Below are positions 54,287 through 64,000 of a stretch of DNA of 64,000 bases, one piece after another. Source of the stretch: Aphanomyces cochlioides (lineage: Eukaryota; Oomycota; Saprolegniomycetes; Saprolegniales; Verrucalvaceae); the NCBI GenBank assembly GCA_019828595.1, contig JAHQRK010000002.1:1984001-2048000 (forward strand). The letters are read 5' to 3'. Every line of letters begins with the position of its first letter. Position 1 is the first letter of the stretch. The notes below the pieces were generated by a model. That model worked only from the letters and a program-made list of their open reading frames with translations, did not search any database and was not told where the DNA came from. The position numbers and the translations under genes are program-made.

Positions 54287-55329
54287 ATGGACGGCTTTAT
54301 CCTGGCCGCCAAGACAGGCACGTCGTCCCTCTTGGATTCCAATCACGGCGTCGTAGATGATCTTGATGAAGTCTTGGGACTGATTGCCGCCAAGACTGAC
54401 GTGAATGCACTGTGCTCCGACGGTCGCAATGCGCTCCACTGGGCGTGCGCTCTCAACCGAAGCACGGTCGTCCACGTCTTGCTCAAGAAGGGAGCCAAGA
54501 TCAGCCAGAAAGATGTAAGAATACTTGCTCACGGCTTGATGATGGCTCGATCATGATAGAAAGACGGGTGGACGCCACTGCACTGGGCCAGGTACAGTGA
54601 TGCCATCGACTAGACTCTTGCGAGCTCAAGCAAAATAGCCGCATGGGAAACACCGACGTCGTGCGGCTCCTTGTCAAAGCAGGGGCGGATGTGAATGCCA
54701 AGGACACGTGGGGCACCACGCCGCTCATGCTGACGGTGCTTGGGAAGAGCAGAAGAGCGGCGCAGTGTCTGCTCGAATTGGGAGCCAACATCAACGCACG
54801 CAACGTTCGTTTGCCTTGCCATGGCTTGGTCATTGGCATTTTGTAGGTCTATGGCCAAACAGCGCTCATGCAATGCGTCGAGGAAGACGCTGGCATGCAT
54901 TCGTTCGCAGTCATGCTCATCAACGCCGACGCATCGTTAAAGCTTCGAGATGTATGGAGAGTCTCCTCGGTCTTCATCTCTCATGGGTGGCCTTTAGTAC
55001 CAAGGGATGAACGTCTTGCATTATGCAGCTAGCGCCGGCCTGGACAACATTTGCCACGTCCTCATGGAATGCAGTGAACTAGACGTGATCACGCAAGTCA
55101 ACGAGGTTAGCCTCCACTTCATGCGCCATCCACGTCTTGGCTCTAGTTTGGAGATAGCCCTGCCAAGGAAGCTCATCTTCGCCATCGCACCACGACAGCG
55201 CGGCTGTTTCAACTCAAAGCTGAAGGGAAAGAGCTTTCGCCACGAGAATTCATTCCCCAAGCCAATCGCCGCGACTTGGACACCCCGACAGCGACCACGG
55301 ACGACAGCGACAACGACAGCGAGACTTAG
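54287..55329 (+). CDS. ankyrin-repeat protein, six exons
   Basis: Exons 54287-54514, 54560-54591, 54639-54804, 54847-54951, 54998-55105 and 55147-55329. The five introns are 41-47 nt, all GT-AG, and the frame is kept throughout (273 aa). About five ankyrin repeats are visible: DGRNALHWACALNRSTVVHV, GWTPLHWAS, MGNTDVVRLLVKAGADVNAK, WGTTPLMLTVLGKSRRAAQC, YGQTALMQCVEEDAG and MNVLHYAASAGLDNICHVLM. Introns fall near repeat boundaries. The C-terminus (~60 aa) is charged and acidic at the end (TTDDSDNDSET). Role: protein-protein interaction; partner unknown. The reconstruction rests on frame continuity and repeat periodicity, which agree. Confidence 0.88.
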
Positions 55330-55369
55330 AGACTTGGGTGCAAAAAGATTCATTCAGTAAATAGTTGAC

Positions 55370-57094
55370 CTAGGCTAACTCTAACTTTTCCACCAACAAC
55401 TTGGTGCCGGCGTGGACCTTTTCAGTGGCCGAGAGTTTCTTGACGTCGAGGGCTTTCTTGAGCGCCGCGGAGGCTCCTGCCACTTGTTCCTTGACAAACG
55501 CCAGCAAGACAAACGAGCCGCGGTTTGTCTTGGCCCACGTGTTGATGGCAGGCTTCGGGAGTGCCTTGAGCAATGCCTTGCCAAACGATTCAATTCCAAT
55601 CAAGCGTTGGAGATGCTTGTGTGCCAACGAGTCGGCAAAGAGAGGCTCAACACCATCTTGAGCTTCCTCGTTGATGACAGCGTCGACGACGGCAGCAGTC
55701 AAGTCTTCGCTGTCGGCTTGCTTGACGACTTCAAACAAAACGTGGCCGCCAGACTTGGAGCGGAGCAACGCCGTGGCATTTTCACTGCACATGGTTTCAA
55801 TCGTCGACTTGAGACCTTTCCAAAGTTCATTGCGGCGGACTTCAGGATCCTTCTTGTAGTTGACGACCTGCTCGCCATTGTCGTCGACCATCGGAGGTTG
55901 GAGGAGCTGGATCTCTTCAGGGCCGAAGTATTTCGAGTTGAGCGGCGACAAGAGCTGAAGAAGCACCTTGGAACCGTTCTGGTGCTGCGCAACTTCGAGC
56001 CAGTGGCTCTGGAGTTCGGAGAGAATGCTCTTTTGCACCAAGACGGTATCATCCACGACGTCGAGGATGCGGAGAAGCACGAGGTAGCCGCTAATGTGGT
56101 TGCACGCTTCAAACACTTTGTCCTTGAGGGTTTTGATGATACGCTTGCGGTCCTTTGGTGTGCCCACTGACAAGCAAATCACGACGACCTTGGCACCAGC
56201 ACGAGCGGCCAACAGAGCAACAGCGGCATCCCGGATGTTGGGAACCATCGCATTGATTCGTTCCGTCGAGGCGACCGTCAAGTACTCGAGCATGAGAGCT
56301 TGGACAAAAGCAAGACCGAGGAGCTGCTTGTCGACCATGCGATTGAGGAGATCGGCGACGTGGGTCAAGATTTCTTCCTTCTTCGATGGCGAGTGTTCGA
56401 TGATGTCGGCCAATGTCTTCTTCTTGTCCTCCATTTCGGATTTGAAGTATGCGAATTCCTTGCCATAAAATTCGAGCTTGAGGCCGCTCAATTGGCGAGG
56501 TTGGAGGTAATCGTGGGCGGATTCAAGCATGTTGGCTGCGACGTTGTGCGTCGCAAGCTTGACCACATTGCCTGTCATTTCGCGAACAATCAACGCACGG
56601 TCTTCTTTGGAGCCATACTTGAGCATCTTCGTAACCAAAAAGCAACCATATTGGAGCTTGGCTAGCTCGAGCAATTGTGGCTGCAATTCCTGGATCACAC
56701 TGGTTCGTTGAGCTGGTGTGCCAAATTTAAGCAACGATTGAATCACGCGGGAAGCATCGTGCTTGGCTGCAACGTCGTAAATCTTACCCGACACGAGGTG
56801 GAACAATTCCTCCACGAGCTGCGTTCGTTTGGCCTTTTCCACATCGCGTTCTCGGATAATATTCCAAATTTCTTTTGCACGCTTCACCACTTCATAGTGC
56901 GGACGGTTCATCTTGCGCTGGAGTTTGAAATCCACAGCAGGTTTGTCTCCATTCGCACCTCCCTTCTTTTGAAACTTGCTGGCTCCGTTGGGTTTGCCCG
57001 TCTTGGCAGACTTTTGTGCCTTGTTCGCTTCAGTTTTGATGTTGGCATCCGTGGCCGAACGCTTCTTGCTCGTTTTTCCTTCCGGGGCCGCCAT
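55370..57094 (-). CDS. PUF6: Puf6/pumilio homologue 3 with CPL domain
   Basis: Nucleolar RNA-binding protein for large ribosomal subunit assembly. 574 aa from ATG 57094 (MAAPEGKTSKKR); an ATG nine codons earlier is also possible. A Lys-rich N-terminus (~1-65) is followed by PUF-type helical repeats in two groups (KHDASRVIQSLLKFG, LQYGCFLVTKMLKYGSKEDR, THNVAANMLESA) and the CPL domain (AGAKVVVICLSVGTPKDRKR, NHISGYLVLLRILDVVDDT, NGSKVLLQLLSP). Length and order match Puf6/PUM3 rather than cytoplasmic Pumilio. Uninterrupted; transcribed convergently with the ankyrin gene (41 bp between stops). Confidence 0.9.
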   Translation of the reverse strand: MAAPEGKTSKKRSATDANIKTEANKAQKSAKTGKPNGASKFQKKGGANGDKPAVDFKLQRKMNRPHYEVVKRAKEIWNIIRERDVEKAKRTQLVEELFHLVSGKIYDVAAKHDASRVIQSLLKFGTPAQRTSVIQELQPQLLELAKLQYGCFLVTKMLKYGSKEDRALIVREMTGNVVKLATHNVAANMLESAHDYLQPRQLSGLKLEFYGKEFAYFKSEMEDKKKTLADIIEHSPSKKEEILTHVADLLNRMVDKQLLGLAFVQALMLEYLTVASTERINAMVPNIRDAAVALLAARAGAKVVVICLSVGTPKDRKRIIKTLKDKVFEACNHISGYLVLLRILDVVDDTVLVQKSILSELQSHWLEVAQHQNGSKVLLQLLSPLNSKYFGPEEIQLLQPPMVDDNGEQVVNYKKDPEVRRNELWKGLKSTIETMCSENATALLRSKSGGHVLFEVVKQADSEDLTAAVVDAVINEEAQDGVEPLFADSLAHKHLQRLIGIESFGKALLKALPKPAINTWAKTNRGSFVLLAFVKEQVAGASAALKKALDVKKLSATEKVHAGTKLLVEKLELA

Positions 57095-57513
57095 CTCTAT
57101 CAAGTGAGCTTGATGCTGCAATGACGATTGGATGCAACGTCGATCTTGTCTCCACCAGTCAAATAGCCGATTGACCGATTATCGGGATAGTGGAGATTAT
57201 CCGAAATTATTAGCCAATCAGTTTGTCAGATTGAACTCGTCAAATTATCTCCAGAGCTATTTTGACGTCTATATTTTACATCTGGGAGATATTAGAGAGG
57301 TTTCGCAACTGGTAGTATAGCATAAAATATCATTTGAATTTATTAATTCATAGAGGGTACTGCAAAACATTATCTCGATATGATATTTGCCTTGTGAAAA
57401 TGTCATAAAAGCCTTCGTCTATATGACCTTGCTCTCTCATAGAAGAACCCGTAGAAACTTGCACGAACAATATAAAACATCGCAGTGCAGTTGTCGTACA
57501 GACAGTCGCGCAA

Positions 57514-58274
57514 ATGAGCAACGAGATGACAACAACGCAGGAATGCATCGGTCACGAGGAGTTGCAGCTTAACAATGAAACAAAGGAGGATGCTCCGAAG
57601 AGGAAGAAGCGGTTTTCATTCAAGCCAGAGCACGACGAAAGGCTGCTTTTAGAAGTTCTCGGAGACGATGGCATCTTCAACAAATCGACTACGAAAGCTC
57701 AAGCTTGGACGACCATAGAGAAGACTTTACGTGGCCTTGGAATTGATGCGTCCAGTCACAGCTTACAGTGTCGTCTTCGTTTGCTGCACGAAGGCCACCT
57801 TGAAGAAGAGAAAGTATCGAAGGCTGCGAGTGGAGTCGCCGAAGACATGACGGAAATCAAGCGGCTCCTCACGGAGTATCATGAAGCTTTGGAGGATGCA
57901 AAGGAGGAAAAAAGAGAAAGCGCTCAAAAATGGACACTATCGAAGAAGCTAACGTAGTAGGTGGAGCAGCTCTATGTGAAGCTGCACTGTGTGGAATGGT
58001 GAAGGAACAAATAAAGAAGTCTGAAAAGATCGATATCAACACGGTCCTACGAGCAATGACAGACGCGAAAGATGCCGAGCTCAAAATTCGACAACGTGAG
58101 TTGGAGTTGAAAGAAATCCAAATAACAGAGGACGCGGCGTACAAGAAACGGATGATGGAGAATGAAGCAAAAAGCCTTGAATTGGAATTGCGAAAGGCTG
58201 AAAACGACGCCAAGGCACTTCAGCTCCAGAACAGCATGATGGAAATCATGAAGCAATTCACTTCAAAGGGCTAG
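57514..58274 (+). pseudogene. Harbinger Myb/SANT-like DNA-binding protein, one frameshift
   Basis: The second Harbinger protein, normally needed for nuclear import or DNA binding of the transposase. First frame (57514-57957): acidic start, a basic patch (KRKKRFSFKPEHDERLLLEV) opening a SANT/Myb-like trihelix (AWTTIEKTLRGLGI). After a run of A near 57930 the frame shifts by one base to 57930-58274, a long charged coiled coil (DAELKIRQRELELKEIQ) up to the stop. Composition and order suggest the two parts were one ~250-aa protein. Confidence 0.75.
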
Positions 58275-58331
58275 AACGGTACATGATAAATTCATAATTC
58301 ACATTTAGACTCTTCCATTACTTAATCATGA

Positions 58332-59371
58332 TTAAATGTCATCAAGATATTCATCCAGCGTTGGTGTTGGAGTACCAAAGAACTTGCTTGTCAAGTTTCC
58401 ACCTCGAGTACATGCCAAACAGTTTGTTAAGAAGGCTCCAATAATGTATAGCTTTCCCACTGGGGATAGGAAAACTTTCAAATTTTTCTTGTAATCGAGA
58501 AATGCCCATGATCGAATGACGTCTCCAAAACACCATTCAACACAAACTCGAACGCGGCTCATACGCCGGTTGAATTCAGATTGTCCACGGCTATGATTGG
58601 ATGACTTGTATGGATCAATAAGCCAATTGAGCAAGGGGTACGCTGGGTCACCATACAGCCTGAAATTCTCTCCAAGGGAACGCATTTTAGCGCCAAGTCC
58701 ACTCTCGCGTAGGAGTGCAACGTCATGGCGACGACCCTCGATGGGTCCATACAATGACGCGATGAGACCGTTTGCAAGGACGACGCTTTGAACTTTATAG
58801 CATGAACCCTCTTGTGGCCATTATATGCCTGGCGTTGATGTCGACTTGGTCGTGAGATTGGACGAACGCTGCCATCAATAAATCCAGTGCAGTTCAATGG
58901 AACACCAGACCTGCTGGTGATCGCTCTCACAGACTCTTGGCCATACATTTGTAGTACATGTCGATCAAACGCTTCTTTGGAGTGATATCTATCATACAAA
59001 TGCTTTACCATAAACATGAATATACGACAAAGTGCAGGTTTGGAGCGTCCAAATATTAGCGCCAAGTCGAACCATCGATTGGGATACGTGAGTCGGCGTA
59101 AAAGGATCAAACACGCTTCAACATGAGTCACTCTTGTTCGACATGGCAGGATCAGGACCGAGCTCAATCCTAGTTTGTTGACCAAAGAAAAAAAGTCTGC
59201 CTTTCGGAATCGGAATAAATCCATAAAGCTGGTCTCACTGTACGAATCAATGTCAAAGCGAAGGACTGGGATGCTGATACGTTCACGAATCGATCTGTCC
59301 AGCAGCGCATAGACAAGGGCATCGTATCCTTCAGAGTAGGCAAAGAGAGCGACCGCCCATGATGCATCCAT
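58332..59371 (-). pseudogene. Harbinger DDE transposase, one frameshift
   Basis: DDE_Tnp_4-type transposase that cuts and joins the element ends. The first part (58790-59371) contains the helix-rich N-terminus (RVTHVEACLILLRRLTYPNR) and the first catalytic Asp in GFIDGSVRPISRPS. A one-base deletion near 58795 shifts the frame into 58332-58754, which holds the second Asp (YGPIEGRRHDVALLRESGL) and the catalytic Glu (VRVCVEWCFGDVIRSW). The C-terminus looks complete. The start ATG at 59371 is chosen because the conserved family begins there; an in-frame ATG exists at 59428. Confidence 0.85.
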
Positions 59372-59496
59372 TGTAGAACTGAAACCTATACTACAAAGAG
59401 GTCGCGAAACGCTTTCTCTCCCTGTCATACATGAATCTAGTATAGCATATCCTTAGTACATTCGGGAACTATACTACATATTTGCGAAACCTCTCT

Positions 59497-59710
59497 ATTG
59501 TCTTTTTCACCCAAATTTGTATTTTTTACCAAAATCGAATTCTATTCCAAATCGATTCGATCATACTGAAGTCAAGTATAAATGGAAAGTATGGCAAACG
59601 TCCCAAATTAATAATTACACGTGTGTCTGGGTGTGTTTTGCGTGAATTAGGTAAATACTCGATTCTGATTGGCTGAGCGATTTCCAGATCGATTTGAAAA
59701 ATCGATACAT
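59497..59710 (+). repeat. direct repeat, copy 1
   Basis: Aligns with 60315-60535: ATTGTCTTTTTCACCCAAAT against ATTGTCTTTTTCACTGAAAT, then AAATACTCGATTCTGATT.GC in both. About 75-80% identical. The Harbinger right end abuts its first base. Confidence 0.7.
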
Positions 59711-60290
59711 TTCGGACCCCTAGCCCCATTAATCGCCCGGTAGCGACGACCTAGCCCTATAAAATTAAATATAGTCAAATTCATTGGATAAAATAATCTA
59801 CCAATCATGACGCGTATGTGGCAACTATTTGACCAATAATAGTCAAGACGACCAGGCCAAGAACTCAAACAGGCCTCATCAGGGTGGCGGCAGGTAGGCC
59901 GTAAGGCCGTGCCGCTTTTCCCGATGAGAGTAAATATAAAGAAGTCCCTTTTTGGTGCACGTTGGGGGCTCCCTCCTCCGAGTCATCCGCCTACAGAAAA
60001 TTTTCCACTCAACCTCCGCTTCGCTTCGGTGAGCGCAATTTTCTGGGCGGATGTCTGACGTCGTCCGCGTGGTATGAAGCTCAGCCATTATAAACGTGCA
60101 AGAACTGCCCAAGTTCCGTTTGTGGGGCTCTACTTTTAGAGCTTTTTAGTAATTTGACAGTATGATTGGTCAGATAAAGTGAATTTACACAATAATTCAT
60201 CAAAACTATTTTATCCAATTAAAACTAATTTTATGGGGTTAGGTCGTCGCTGTACCAGGCGATTAATGGAGTTATTCGGACCCCCTCACA
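59703..60290. mobile_element. non-autonomous element with ~57-bp terminal inverted repeats
   Basis: The left end GGACCCCTAGCCCCATTAAT...CGACGACCTAGCCC is matched in reverse complement at the right end (GGGGTTAGGTCGTCGCTG...ATTAATGGAG...GGACCCC). Homology continues inward as TTGGATAAAATA. No ORF. The interior carries a strong hairpin (59875-59928). MITE-like; superfamily unknown. Confidence 0.7.
59875..59928 (+). repeat. long stem-loop with GTAA tetraloop
   Basis: Nested pairing: CTCATC with GATGAG, GGG with CCC, GCGGCA with TGCCGC, and GGCC-GTAA-GGCC at the tip. Structured enough to be an RNA or a fold-back DNA signal; no known RNA family is recognised. Confidence 0.55.
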
Positions 60291-60314
60291 ATTTCGAGCG
60301 AAAAATCCATTTTA

Positions 60315-60535
60315 GCTATTGTCTTTTTCACTGAAATTTGTATTTTTGACGAAAAATTGAAATATTCTCAAATACTATTCAGGTATAGTGAGTTCAAGTG
60401 TAATATGAAAGTACATTCAATTAAGTAAAGTTTTGAATGTGTGTTTTGTGTGCGTTTTTGTCAAGAAGACAAATACTCGATTCTGATTAGCTATAGATTT
60501 CAAATAGATTTGGAAAAATAGATACATTTTCACCC
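60315..60535 (+). repeat. direct repeat, copy 2
   Basis: Diverged copy of 59497-59710, on the far side of the inverted-repeat element. The two copies flank it like a nested insertion. Confidence 0.7.
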
Positions 60536-61675
60536 CGTTCACAATTTAGAGTGTACTAGGGTGAGGCCAGGGCTACGCCCCTGGATGGAGCGTTTTGCTT
60601 TGGAAATAACAAAGATTTGCTCACACACATGAAACGTTTGAAGCCATACTATGAATTTTGAATTTGATTCAGGCCCAGTTCGAAGTAAAAAATTAAGTTA
60701 ACGCCGAGCATTCTGATTGGCTACTGTTGACTGACGAATATTTTTTTTCGTCAGGAGATAAATCATGTCCTGACCACAAAACCGTCGACTCGTACCGAAA
60801 GAATAAATTATCCAATCAGAGATCATATTATTTTGAAACTAAGGAGACGGCATTTACTTCGCACTCCTTATTCACTTCTTTCTTATTTTACTTCGAATTG
60901 GCCTCCATAGTTTCCCTGTTTTGTTGTGCAAAAATGCCAGTACTTGCACAGATAACACGAACGACTTATCAGTGATAATACAGACGCTCGAGGTACCCAG
61001 TCCTATTCACGGCGCATTTGACGGCAAGACAATGATGACCATGCGCTTAGATGATGCTCAAGGCGACTACCAACATGTCGGAGACATAGTATATCTAGAT
61101 AGAGAAAGGCGAACCTTCGATGGTAATCTACGGTTGTGTCCAATGTGAGCGTGGCATGTGGTGGGTGGAGGTTCTAGGAGCACGGTCAAGAAGGTCAATT
61201 TAGATGCCGAAGTTTCAGCAGCTGGTTGTACTGCTGGTATAGAGATTTTTCCCGTTGCGGCAACTTTGCGCACGATGTGAACGGCAAAAAGACTGTTTCC
61301 AAGAAGCAGACTCTTTGATAATTTTATAGCTTGCCGCTGTTCGATATGCTTCTCCCATTTTAATGCTGAGGTTGAATCTAAGCAGAATATACCCAAGTTC
61401 AGATTGCACAATCTGTGCGATCGATTAGTAGATCGAGGTCATCGTTGGTTGACAACCACCTACTTCTTCCTCTTGTAATACTGTAACGTTGAATCTAAGT
61501 ATAAGGTGCGTAGTTTGGGGTTAGCTAATCTCGAGGATTTATCGTCCAATTCATCGGTACGATGCAATTGGACTTGATCCAGGAAGTCACGGCAATTCCA
61601 CAACAACACAGTGTATATATTTGTAAGAACATGATAACGTTTGTTAGTTATGGATGAAGTTTTATGGAGTCCTGC
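60536..61675. other. mostly non-coding DNA downstream of Helitron-3
   Basis: Includes a GC-rich imperfect hairpin (CCAGGGC-TAC-GCCCCTGG, 60570-60587) that could be a rolling-circle or fold-back end. Short frames at 60727-60975, 60921-61148 and 61067-61411 have no recognisable domain. The Helitron-3 3' terminus should be in this stretch but I cannot place it. Confidence 0.45.
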
Positions 61676-64000
61676 CTATTGTAATGCTTCTTGATACACA
61701 ATGTTTTTCGTGTAGATTCCAGGCAGTCCATCGTACTGTCCATTGGCGACCAAAAACTTAATGTTGCCTTTTGCTTGGGCTCTTGACATGGCGACGTAAA
61801 GCTGTCCATGCGAGAAGACGGGTTCTGGAAGGTAGACGCCCACGTGAGAAATCGTTTGACCTTGAGCCTTGTGAATCGTCATTGCAAAGGCAACTTGAAC
61901 AGGAAATTGTCTTCTGCGTAGCTCAAATGGGTAATTGCTTTGCTCACCATCGTGAATTGTAGTAGTTCGGGGAATGTAAACGATCTTGTTCGTGTGGGAG
62001 CCGTTCATAATTTGAGCCTTGATACATCGTGTTTTCAGCTCAAGAACAATTAAACGTGTTCCGTTGCACATGCCTTCCGAAGTTCACAAATTACGAAGCA
62101 GAATAATGGGGCAACCAACTTTCAAATGCAGCTTGTGGCTGGGGAAGTTGTTGATGTCTATAGAATTCAGAAACTCGATGGGGAACTCGCATGCATTTGT
62201 GTCCGAGTTGGGTTTGTCAGCAACAGAATCGGCGGACAAATATGTCATTTCGCAGTCGGAAGTGAGTCGCTCAAGAAGTGTTGTGTTGATGTCAGCAACA
62301 ACACTATGTTTGGGTGCAAGGATAGCTCGACATCCAAAGTACGATCTAAGTGCATTGATGCGCAGGTTGTTCATGTCTTGATAGACGTTGTTTAAAAATG
62401 ACCCCAAATCATCAGGCGACTTGTATGGAATCGCCAAATCATCAGGTAGTCGAATGTAATCGGCACCGAGTTCGGTACATGTGGGGTATGTTCTATGACC
62501 AATAGACTTGAGCAATGCAGCAAACTCTCGAACACTCTCTGAGTTGTTGTTGGTCAACCTCATGTTCATGTTCACCGTCAGATGAAACTGTGCGATATTT
62601 CTCCAAAGGTAGCTGTTCTTCAAGCACGCTTCGAGGATTAGCCCAGGTGTGCCCTTCAAAATGACTGGAAGCATTTGCTTGAAGTCGCCCGAGAATATGA
62701 CGACCTTTCCACCAAAAGGAAGCGCGTTGTCCATCAAATCTTGTAGCATGTGATCAACGGCCTCCACAGCATACTTGTGCATCATCGAACACTCGTCCCA
62801 AATGATAAGTTCTGTGAGATGTAAAAGTTCCGCAAGATGTGACTGCGGCTCAGGGAAGACGTTCATCTCAAACATTTTACTGGCTCAAGTGCGCTCAATG
62901 AACAAAATTGCCTTGGCTGTTGCTTCGTCCGGACTTGCTGCTCTGAATTTGATCGGAGGTACAACTGCGCATTCGAGATTCTGTCTTCCAAGATCATTGC
63001 ACGAGCTTAGCCGATGTGACGTTCGGAAGGTACATGCGGTGAAAATCTTGCCTCATTTCATCTTCGAATTTGTTCCATAGCCCTCGAGCATCCGCAGGTT
63101 CACAGTGAATCAGAATACTGACAAAAAGTGTTCGGAGCTCATAGGGAGTTGCTGTTTCAGTTGCTTCTCGCATGCAGGTTAGCCATTCCTCGTCATTTTC
63201 AAGAAAGCCAAGGGCAAGTGCGGCGGACTTGAACGTCGGATGAACCACGCCATTGACGGTTCGCAAATCTTCGTGCGATGTCGGACCTCGTCGGTAGCAT
63301 AAGAGCATTCGCATAAAAAAACAGTCTCCCGAGCGGGGTGACACCGTCAGCATCCTCCCGATCATACGATCACCACCCCTTTTACGTGATGTCCACTTGC
63401 GGAGCTTTTTGTTCCATACGAAATGCTCGGGGGATATGGGGGGGGGTACAGACATTCACGCGCAAGTGCTTGTGAATCACTGTTTTCACGGCACAGTTAA
63501 AAAAACGCGGTGAGTTTCGTCCTTGCCAATTCCTGAGGGCTCATCGGGCGGTCGGTAGGAATGCATACAACTTGATCACCTTCCAAGTGTATTTCGAGGT
63601 TCTCGACAGCGTGAGATCGTTTGAACATGTCGAAAGAGAAAATGCATGTGAGGGCCTCACAGCACGATACATAGCGGGCATCTTGGTATTGCCTGATTTC
63701 GTCAAGTTCACCGGACTCAACTTGATATTTTGAGCGGTCTGAGCCCTTGTAGATGTACTTGTACAGGTACTTGACTGCAGATATACTTGTACACGCCTCG
63801 ACATTGATGTGGCAGTCGAACATGGCACTCAACGTTGGGCAGTACGGAATAACATATTGGTTGGTATACTCAGAGGGCCGCTCTGCCGAAGAGCGGCGAC
63901 GACGGTAGAGTGGATATCCATCACTGCCTTCTGATGTTTCGTTGCAGTATGCTTTTGGAAAGTTTTTCTTGCACTTCCCGTTTTCCAGGCATCGGTCGCT
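61676..64000 (-). pseudogene. Helitron-3 Rep-helicase, 3' part, inverted and broken
   Basis: A different Helitron family from the first two, running off the right edge. From the edge inward (minus strand): CLENGKCKKNFPKAY, GYPLYRRRR, CHINVEACTSISAVKYLYKY (Rep tyrosine block), FVWNKKLRKWTSRKR, then helicase IIWDECSMMHKYAVEAVDHM, GKVVIFSGDFKQMLPVI, FAMTIHKAQGQTISHVGVYL and GQLYVAMSRAQ. Breaks: an extra T in a T-run near 63498, a slip in a G/C run near 63440, a TGA near 62081-62083 (where relatives have Cys), and an internal inversion (62843-63030) that puts the Walker A segment on the other strand. Non-functional. Confidence 0.88.
62843..63030 (+). pseudogene. inverted Walker A segment of Helitron-3
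   Basis: The plus strand reads GSGKTFISNILLAQVRSMNK, then ALAVASSGLAALNLIGGTTA, then HSRFCLP..LHELSRCDV. These are helicase motif I and motif Ia that belong between the minus-strand pieces on either side. About 500 bp of coding sequence expected before GSGKT is missing. Confidence 0.85.

Larger units (their letters stand above)
57294..59496. mobile_element. PIF/Harbinger DNA transposon, complete ends
   Basis: 2,203 bp bounded by 15-bp perfect terminal inverted repeats AGAGAGGTTTCGCAA (57294-57308) and its complement (59482-59496), with ATT flanking on both sides (57291-57293, 59497-59499). A second inverted word GTAGTATAG lies just inside each end. Two genes face each other inside: a Myb/SANT-like protein and a DDE transposase. 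Two genes plus a 3-bp target duplication is the Harbinger pattern. Each gene carries one frameshift, so this copy is probably inactive, though the intact ends could be mobilised in trans. Confidence 0.92.

Noticed and set aside
55412..56170. 252-codon plus-strand frame
   Set aside because: Antisense shadow of the Puf6/CPL gene.
59821..59930. Possible hammerhead ribozyme on the minus strand (CTGATGAG present)
   Set aside because: The required GAAA box and stems do not fall in the right order. CTGATGAG pairs with the other side of a simple fold-back.
1..64000. CRISPR arrays or bacterial operon signals
   Set aside because: Nuclear eukaryotic DNA with spliceosomal introns; no regularly spaced identical repeats seen.

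Overview
The window reads as nuclear DNA of an oomycete, most likely a water mould of the Saprolegniales (Aphanomyces-like). This is an inference from four things: a protist-type histone H2B, a START-FYVE protein, a fungal-type type I fatty-acid synthase fragment, and very short GT-AG introns. Almost every junction I could work out removes only 38-58 nt. Host genes are dense and lie on both strands; transposons fill most of the remaining space.

Layout. 0-5 kb: histone H2B, an ankyrin-like coiled-coil gene, a two-helix membrane protein and a ZZ-finger nucleoredoxin, with decayed partial copies of the last two lying beside each other's genes. 6-22.5 kb: two head-to-tail Helitrons of one family, each with a Rep-helicase gene with short introns and a small second ORF. 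Helitron-1 also carries a broken C2H2-SET-domain gene. 22.5-24.9 kb: fragments of a fatty-acid synthase and of a CLASP/TOG gene, joined together; the TOG end is duplicated as a 236-bp inverted repeat. 25.2-38.5 kb: a Ty3/gypsy LTR retrotransposon with gag, protease, RT, two RNase H domains and integrase. Its 5' LTR appears split by an inversion, and its 3' third carries a spliced antisense gene.

39-57 kb: host genes. These are a candidate secreted peptide, an F-box/SNF2/RING helicase, an unidentified two-exon gene, a START-FYVE protein, an F-box protein, a divergent pair of paralogues that keep the same exon and intron lengths, a C2 protein, a four-helix membrane protein, a six-exon ankyrin gene and a Puf6/CPL ribosome-biogenesis factor. 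57.3-59.5 kb: a complete PIF/Harbinger element (15-bp terminal inverted repeats, ATT target duplication) with a Myb/SANT-like ORF and a DDE transposase, each broken by one frameshift. 59.5-60.6 kb: nested non-autonomous repeats. 61.7-64 kb: the 3' part of a third, different Helitron on the minus strand, with an internal inversion.

The Helitron and retrotransposon ORFs carry nonsense codons or frameshifts, so these copies look non-autonomous or recently dead. The host genes, once spliced, are mostly intact. The two most notable items are the SET-domain cargo of Helitron-1 and the large spliced antisense gene inside the LTR retrotransposon.
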